Source: Pseudomonadota bacterium (GTDB taxonomy: Bacteria; Myxococcota; Myxococcia; Myxococcales; Myxococcaceae). From it: a DNA stretch of 14,118 nucleotides. Position 1 is the stretch's first letter. Every line of letters begins with the position of its first letter. Where the stretch lies: positions 1 to 14,118 of the forward strand of contig JAFADT010000041.1 in NCBI GenBank assembly GCA_023424585.1, in the 5' to 3' direction. Position numbers and translations under genes: made by a program. Positions 10,742 to 14,118 of this stretch are shown here, piece after piece. The notes under the pieces were generated by a model that had not been told where the DNA came from, did no database searches, and saw only the letters and a list, made by a program, of their open reading frames with translations.

Positions 10742-13090
10742 ATGCGCAGGCTGTCATCCCCGTTGAGTGAGCTGGCATCCCACTACCCCGTGGTCGTCGT
10801 GGGGTCGGGCTATGGCGGAGGCATCACGGCCAGCCGGCTGGCTCGCGCGGGGCAGCAGGTGTGCGTGCTCGAGCGCGGCCGGGAGCTGCACCCGGGGGAG
10901 ATGCCGCGCACGCCCGCGCAGGCGCTGGCCGAGTTCCAGCTCCACTGCGCCCCGGGCCAGGGCGACCTGGACGTGGGCAGCCCCACCGGTCTCATCGAGG
11001 TGCACCGCAACGGCGACGTGTCCGTCATCGACGGCTGCGGCCTGGGCGGCACGTCGCTCATCAACGCCGGCGTGACGATGCGCCCCGACCCGCGCGTGTT
11101 CGAGGACCCGCGCTGGCCAGCGGCCCTGCGCGCTGACGTGCAGGGACTCCTGGAGGACGGCTTCACGCACGCGGAGCTGATGCTGCGGCCCCTGCCGTAC
11201 CCGGAGGACCACCCGCCCCTTCAGAAGCTCAAGACGTTCGGCATCTCCGCGGAGAAGCTGGGCGGACGGCTGACGCGGCCGCCGGTGGCTGTGACGTTCG
11301 AGGCGGGCGTCAACGCCGCGGGCGTGCGGCAGCCGGGGTGCTCGCTGTGCGGTGACTGCGCCACGGGCTGCAACACCGGCGCGAAGAACACCGTGCTGAT
11401 GAACTACCTGCCGGACGCGCACGCGCACGGCGCCCGCATCTTCACCGAGGTCGCGGTGCGCGCGGTGGTGCCGGACGGCGCGAAGTGGCGCGTCTACTAC
11501 CGCCCCCTCAACACCGGCCGAGAGCGCTTCGACGCGCCCGACGCGTGGCTCACCGCGGACCGGGTCGTCCTGGCGGCCGGCACCATGGGCACGACGGAGC
11601 TCCTCCTGCGCTCGCGCGAGCTCGGGCTGTCCGTGTCCTCGAAGCTGGGCCACCGCTTCAGCAGCAACGGCGACGTGCTGGCCTTCGGCTACAACCTGGA
11701 CATGCCCGTCCACGGCGTGGGCCACGGCGAGCAGGACCACGAGACGCGCGACCCGGTGGGCCCCTGCATCGCGGGCGTCATCGACCAGCGCGACACCGCG
11801 CGGCTGGACGAGGGGATGATCATCGAGGAGGGCGCCATCCCCGGCGCGCTCGCGTCGCTGATGCCCGCGGCGCTCGCGGGGGCCGCGGCGCTGGTGGGCG
11901 AGGACACCGACGAGGGCATCCTGGACTGGGTCCAGGAGCGGCTGCGCCAGGCGGACAGCTTCGTGCGCGGCCCGGACCACGGCGCGGTGGAGCACACGCA
12001 GACGCTGATGGTGATGTCCCACGACGAGGGCAAGGGCGAGCTGCGGCTGGAGCACGACCGCGTGCGCCTGCACTGGCCGGACGCCGGCCGCGACCCGCAG
12101 CTCACCCGCATCGAGGAGCGCCTGCGCCGGGCCACCGCCGCGCTGGGCGGCACCTTCGTGCGCTACCCCCTCTGGTCCGAGGCCTTCGGCAAGGAGCTCC
12201 TGTGCACGCACCCGCTGGGCGGCTGCGTCATGGCCGAGCGGGCGGAGGATGGGGTGGTGGACCACGAGGGGCGCGTCTTCTCCGGCGCGTCCGGCCACGC
12301 GGTGCACGAGGGCCTGTACGTGTCCGACGGCTCCGTGGTGCCGCGCTCGTTGGGCATCAACCCGCTGCTCACCATCTCCGCCGTCGCCGAGCGCGCCTGC
12401 GTCCTGATGGCGCGGCGGCACGGGTGGAGCATCGACTACACGCCGCTGCCGGAGGCCACCGCCCCCCAGGCTCCGGGGCCCGTGGGCGTCCGCTTCACGG
12501 AGACGATGCACGGCTTCGTGTCCGGCGACGTGCGGGCCTCGCACCTGGAGGCCGGGGACCCGGAGCGCGACGACGCCACGCCCCTGCGCTTCGTGCTCAC
12601 CGTGACGACGGAGGACCTGGACGCGACGCTGCGCGATGAGCGCCACCCGTTGAAGCTGATGGGCACGGTGACGGCGCCGGTGCTGTCGTCCCGCCCGCTG
12701 GTGGTGACGCGCGGCGAGCTGCGCCTGATGACCCGCGAGCGCGCGCGGCAGGGCGGCCAGCGGATGGAGTACCTGTTGCACCTGCTCAGCGAGTCCGGCG
12801 AGGCGTACTACCTGGAGGGCTACAAGGACCTCTACGACGACCCGGGCCTGGACCTGTGGAAGGACACCACGACGCTGTTCGTGTCCCTGCACCGGGGGGA
12901 CGGGCCGGAGGCGCCGTGCATCGGCCGGGGCTTCCTGCGGCTGACGGCGGAGGAGTTCGCGCGCCAGCTCACCACCCTGCGCGTGCTCAACGCCCGGGAC
13001 GGCGTGCAGCGGGCCGAGGCGCTGGCCCGCTTCGGCGGCTTCTTCTTCGGCGCGCTCTGGGACACCTACGTCCGCCGCGTGGCCGCCTAG
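10742..13090 (+). CDS. GMC-family FAD oxidoreductase (cholesterol oxidase-like) with extra C-terminal domain
   Basis: This encodes 782 residues. The ATG at 10742 is chosen because AGGAG lies 5 bases before it; a GTG at 10736 overlaps that site. The FAD Rossmann motif is VVVGSGYGGGITASRLARAG at about 18-37, with GLGGTSLINAGV at 100-111. Four Cys at 200, 203, 206 and 210 (CSLCGDCATGC) precede NTGAKNT. The catalytic His of HPLGG (H490) and Asn of GINPLLTISAVAER (N540) match the His/Asn pair of GMC oxidases. Residues from about 580 to 782 form an additional domain starting RFTETMHGFVSGD, of unknown role, also known to me from other large ChoD-like proteins. There is no signal peptide. The likely substrate is a sterol or other hydrophobic alcohol, which the sequence cannot settle. 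It is followed by the DUF2267 gene after about 100 bases. Confidence 0.9.
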   Translation: MRRLSSPLSELASHYPVVVVGSGYGGGITASRLARAGQQVCVLERGRELHPGEMPRTPAQALAEFQLHCAPGQGDLDVGSPTGLIEVHRNGDVSVIDGCGLGGTSLINAGVTMRPDPRVFEDPRWPAALRADVQGLLEDGFTHAELMLRPLPYPEDHPPLQKLKTFGISAEKLGGRLTRPPVAVTFEAGVNAAGVRQPGCSLCGDCATGCNTGAKNTVLMNYLPDAHAHGARIFTEVAVRAVVPDGAKWRVYYRPLNTGRERFDAPDAWLTADRVVLAAGTMGTTELLLRSRELGLSVSSKLGHRFSSNGDVLAFGYNLDMPVHGVGHGEQDHETRDPVGPCIAGVIDQRDTARLDEGMIIEEGAIPGALASLMPAALAGAAALVGEDTDEGILDWVQERLRQADSFVRGPDHGAVEHTQTLMVMSHDEGKGELRLEHDRVRLHWPDAGRDPQLTRIEERLRRATAALGGTFVRYPLWSEAFGKELLCTHPLGGCVMAERAEDGVVDHEGRVFSGASGHAVHEGLYVSDGSVVPRSLGINPLLTISAVAERACVLMARRHGWSIDYTPLPEATAPQAPGPVGVRFTETMHGFVSGDVRASHLEAGDPERDDATPLRFVLTVTTEDLDATLRDERHPLKLMGTVTAPVLSSRPLVVTRGELRLMTRERARQGGQRMEYLLHLLSESGEAYYLEGYKDLYDDPGLDLWKDTTTLFVSLHRGDGPEAPCIGRGFLRLTAEEFARQLTTLRVLNARDGVQRAEALARFGGFFFGALWDTYVRRVAA

Positions 13091-13113
13091 CAGCCAGCCA
13101 GCCGGCGGACTGT

Positions 13114-13125
13114 GCGGCATGCCGC
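13114..13125. repeat. 12-bp palindrome after the GMC gene
   Basis: GCGGCATGCCGC is a perfect palindrome 24 bases after the oxidoreductase stop. It is short, with no T-run, and could be part of a terminator or a protein-binding site. Confidence 0.35.
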
Positions 13126-13192
13126 GATGACGTGCCCTCCGGGGCGAGCATGGTCACCCTGTCAACCACCGGGACCGACAGGGAGGAGCCCC

Positions 13193-13708
13193 ATGGCTGA
13201 AGACCGTGATCCGCAGCGCCGCTCGGGCGCACCCCAGGACGAGGAGCATGCGGAGGAGCGGCGCGAGCTGTCCATCGAGGAGCGGCGTGCGCGGCGCAGT
13301 GCGATGCGGGCCAGTCAGACGTATGCCCGCTTCATCGACCACCTCTGTGAACGGGGCGGCATGTCCCCGAGCGTCGCCCAGCAGGCGGCCGTCTCCGTGC
13401 TCTGTGGCCTGGAGCAGCGCATCCAGGCGGAGGAGTCCCACGACCTGGAGGCGCAGCTGCCGCGCAAGCTCACGGAGCTCCTGCATCGGTGCGAGCGCCA
13501 TGACACCGACCCCCGTCCGTCGAAGTTCGGACGCGACGAGCTCCTGAAGCTGGTGGGCGAGGACCTGGCCCTGCATCCGGACGCGGTGGAGCCCGTGGTG
13601 CGCGCGGTGATGGACGCCGTCCGCCATCAGATCAGCGAAGGCGAGGCAGAGGACGTGAGCGCCCAGCTGCCCGCGGACATCCGCCACCTTTGGCTGCCGA
13701 CGATGTGA
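13193..13708 (+). CDS. DUF2267 domain protein
   Basis: This encodes 171 residues from an ATG at 13193 behind GGGAGGAG. The first 40 residues are charged (Glu/Arg-rich) and probably disordered. Two DUF2267-type repeats follow. One is at about 45-98 (FIDHLCERGGMSPSVAQQAA, ending in DLEAQLPRKLTELL). The other is at about 115-167 (ELLKLVGEDLALHPDAVEP, ending in DVSAQLPADIRHLW). The paired phrases EAQLP and SAQLP mark the repeated unit. DUF2267 proteins are small cytoplasmic proteins of unknown function, often seen near stress-related genes. Here the neighbours are a GMC oxidoreductase and an acyl-CoA-binding protein, which gives no firm clue. An earlier in-frame ATG at 13112 lacks a comparable RBS and adds unrelated residues. 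Confidence 0.88.
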   Translation: MAEDRDPQRRSGAPQDEEHAEERRELSIEERRARRSAMRASQTYARFIDHLCERGGMSPSVAQQAAVSVLCGLEQRIQAEESHDLEAQLPRKLTELLHRCERHDTDPRPSKFGRDELLKLVGEDLALHPDAVEPVVRAVMDAVRHQISEGEAEDVSAQLPADIRHLWLPTM

Positions 13709-13754
13709 AGGGGGGCTGTTAAGGTCTCTGGCACACGCTTGCCGGAGACCGCGC

Positions 13755-14012
13755 ATGGCCCTCGATGATGACTTCAGCGCCGCCCAGAGCCGGGTGAAGA
13801 CGCTGCCCCAGGCCCCCTCGAACGACACGCTGCTGGAGCTGTACTCCCTCTACAAGCAGGGCACGGAGGGGGACGTGCAGGGCAAGCGCCCCGGCATGCT
13901 CGATATCAAGGGCCGCGCGAAGTACGACGCGTGGGCCGGCCGCAAGGGGCTGGCGAAGGACGCCGCGAAGCAGCAGTACGTGGCGCTCGTGGAACGGCTC
14001 CTGCGCGGATAG
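13755..14012 (+). CDS. Acyl-CoA-binding protein (ACBP)
   Basis: This encodes 85 residues, the family's usual length, from an ATG at 13755 with GGAGA 6 bases upstream. The four-helix ACBP signature is clear: LLELYSLYKQGTEGDV at 26-41 (Tyr and Lys contacts for the CoA phosphate) and KGRAKYDAWAGRKGLAKDAA at 52-71 (Lys and Trp), followed by Y75 in KQQYVALVERL. ACBPs bind medium- and long-chain acyl-CoA esters in the cytoplasm and buffer or deliver them to lipid metabolism. They are common in eukaryotes and patchy in bacteria, where myxobacteria often carry them. It starts 46 bases after the DUF2267 stop and is followed after 12 bases by the next gene, so co-transcription is likely. Confidence 0.96.
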   Translation: MALDDDFSAAQSRVKTLPQAPSNDTLLELYSLYKQGTEGDVQGKRPGMLDIKGRAKYDAWAGRKGLAKDAAKQQYVALVERLLRG

Positions 14013-14024
14013 ACCCAGCCCTTC

Positions 14025-14118
14025 ATGGCCTCCTGGCTCCGGATGGTGCTGTTCCTCGTGCCGGTCACCACGCTGCTCGTGTTGGCGCACGTCTACCTGT
14101 ACCGCCGCCTGGTGCGTG
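14025..14118 (+). CDS. Membrane-anchored protein, N-terminus only (possible metallophosphoesterase)
   Basis: An open frame starts at an ATG at 14025, 12 bases after the ACBP stop, and leaves the window after 31 codons. The visible part is one hydrophobic segment (MVLFLVPVTTLLVLAHVYLY) followed by RRLVR. This N-terminal anchor plus YRRLVR resembles membrane metallophosphoesterases from memory, but no catalytic motif lies inside the window. The RBS is poor, so translation may be coupled to the ACBP gene. Confidence 0.6.
   Translation, partial: MASWLRMVLFLVPVTTLLVLAHVYLYRRLVR

Noticed and set aside
10754..13120. Open frame of 788 codons on the minus strand
   Set aside because: It is antisense to the GMC oxidoreductase, Arg/His/Ala-rich with no motif; the plus-strand gene has clear catalytic motifs.
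1..14118. CRISPR array or intact insertion sequence
   Set aside because: No regularly spaced direct repeats and no intact transposase with terminal repeats were seen anywhere in the window.

Overview
The window is high-GC DNA with strong Shine-Dalgarno sites and protein families typical of the Myxococcales. These include a DUF6310-type lipoprotein, a Cys-rich GMC oxidoreductase and a bacterial acyl-CoA-binding protein. A Myxococcus/Corallococcus-like host is the best guess, inferred from protein content only.

Layout, left to right. (1) 1-711, minus: C-terminally cut DUF6310-like lipoprotein. (2) 712-1339: no intact gene, with a possible frameshifted gene relic just downstream of hrpA. (3) 1340-5050, minus: complete HrpA-type DEAH RNA helicase. 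(4) 5051-6571: a junkyard next to tRNA genes. It holds a 3' half-tRNA relic, several perfect inverted repeats, an intact small gene (probable immunity protein), the remains of a polymorphic-toxin gene broken by an in-frame TGA, and the last 55 codons of a tyrosine recombinase whose nucleophile Tyr is now His. (5) 6571-7016, minus: terminator, a tRNA with anticodon CAG, tRNA-Pro(CGG), a very stable hairpin and a 36-codon small gene. (6) 7163-8314, plus: LOG-like Rossmann protein, divergent from the small gene. (7) 8325-9169, minus: a two-gene unit of a predicted beta-grasp (ubiquitin-like) protein and a minimal E1/ThiF-like enzyme. (8) 9536-10464, plus: endonuclease V and a DUF2905 membrane protein with an ATGA overlap. 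(9) 10742-14118, plus: large GMC oxidoreductase, DUF2267 protein, acyl-CoA-binding protein and the first codons of a membrane-anchored protein.

How it fits together. HrpA, endonuclease V and the tRNAs are housekeeping. Region 4 looks like the scar of one or more integrations beside the tRNA pair, with the integrase, toxin and flanking tRNA pieces all degraded while the probable immunity gene survives. The most promising undescribed system is the isolated ubiquitin-like/E1 pair at 8325-9169, which has no E2, JAB protease, thiamine or molybdopterin gene beside it. Second are the 36-residue peptide gene feeding towards the tRNAs and the short-variable-arm CAG tRNA.
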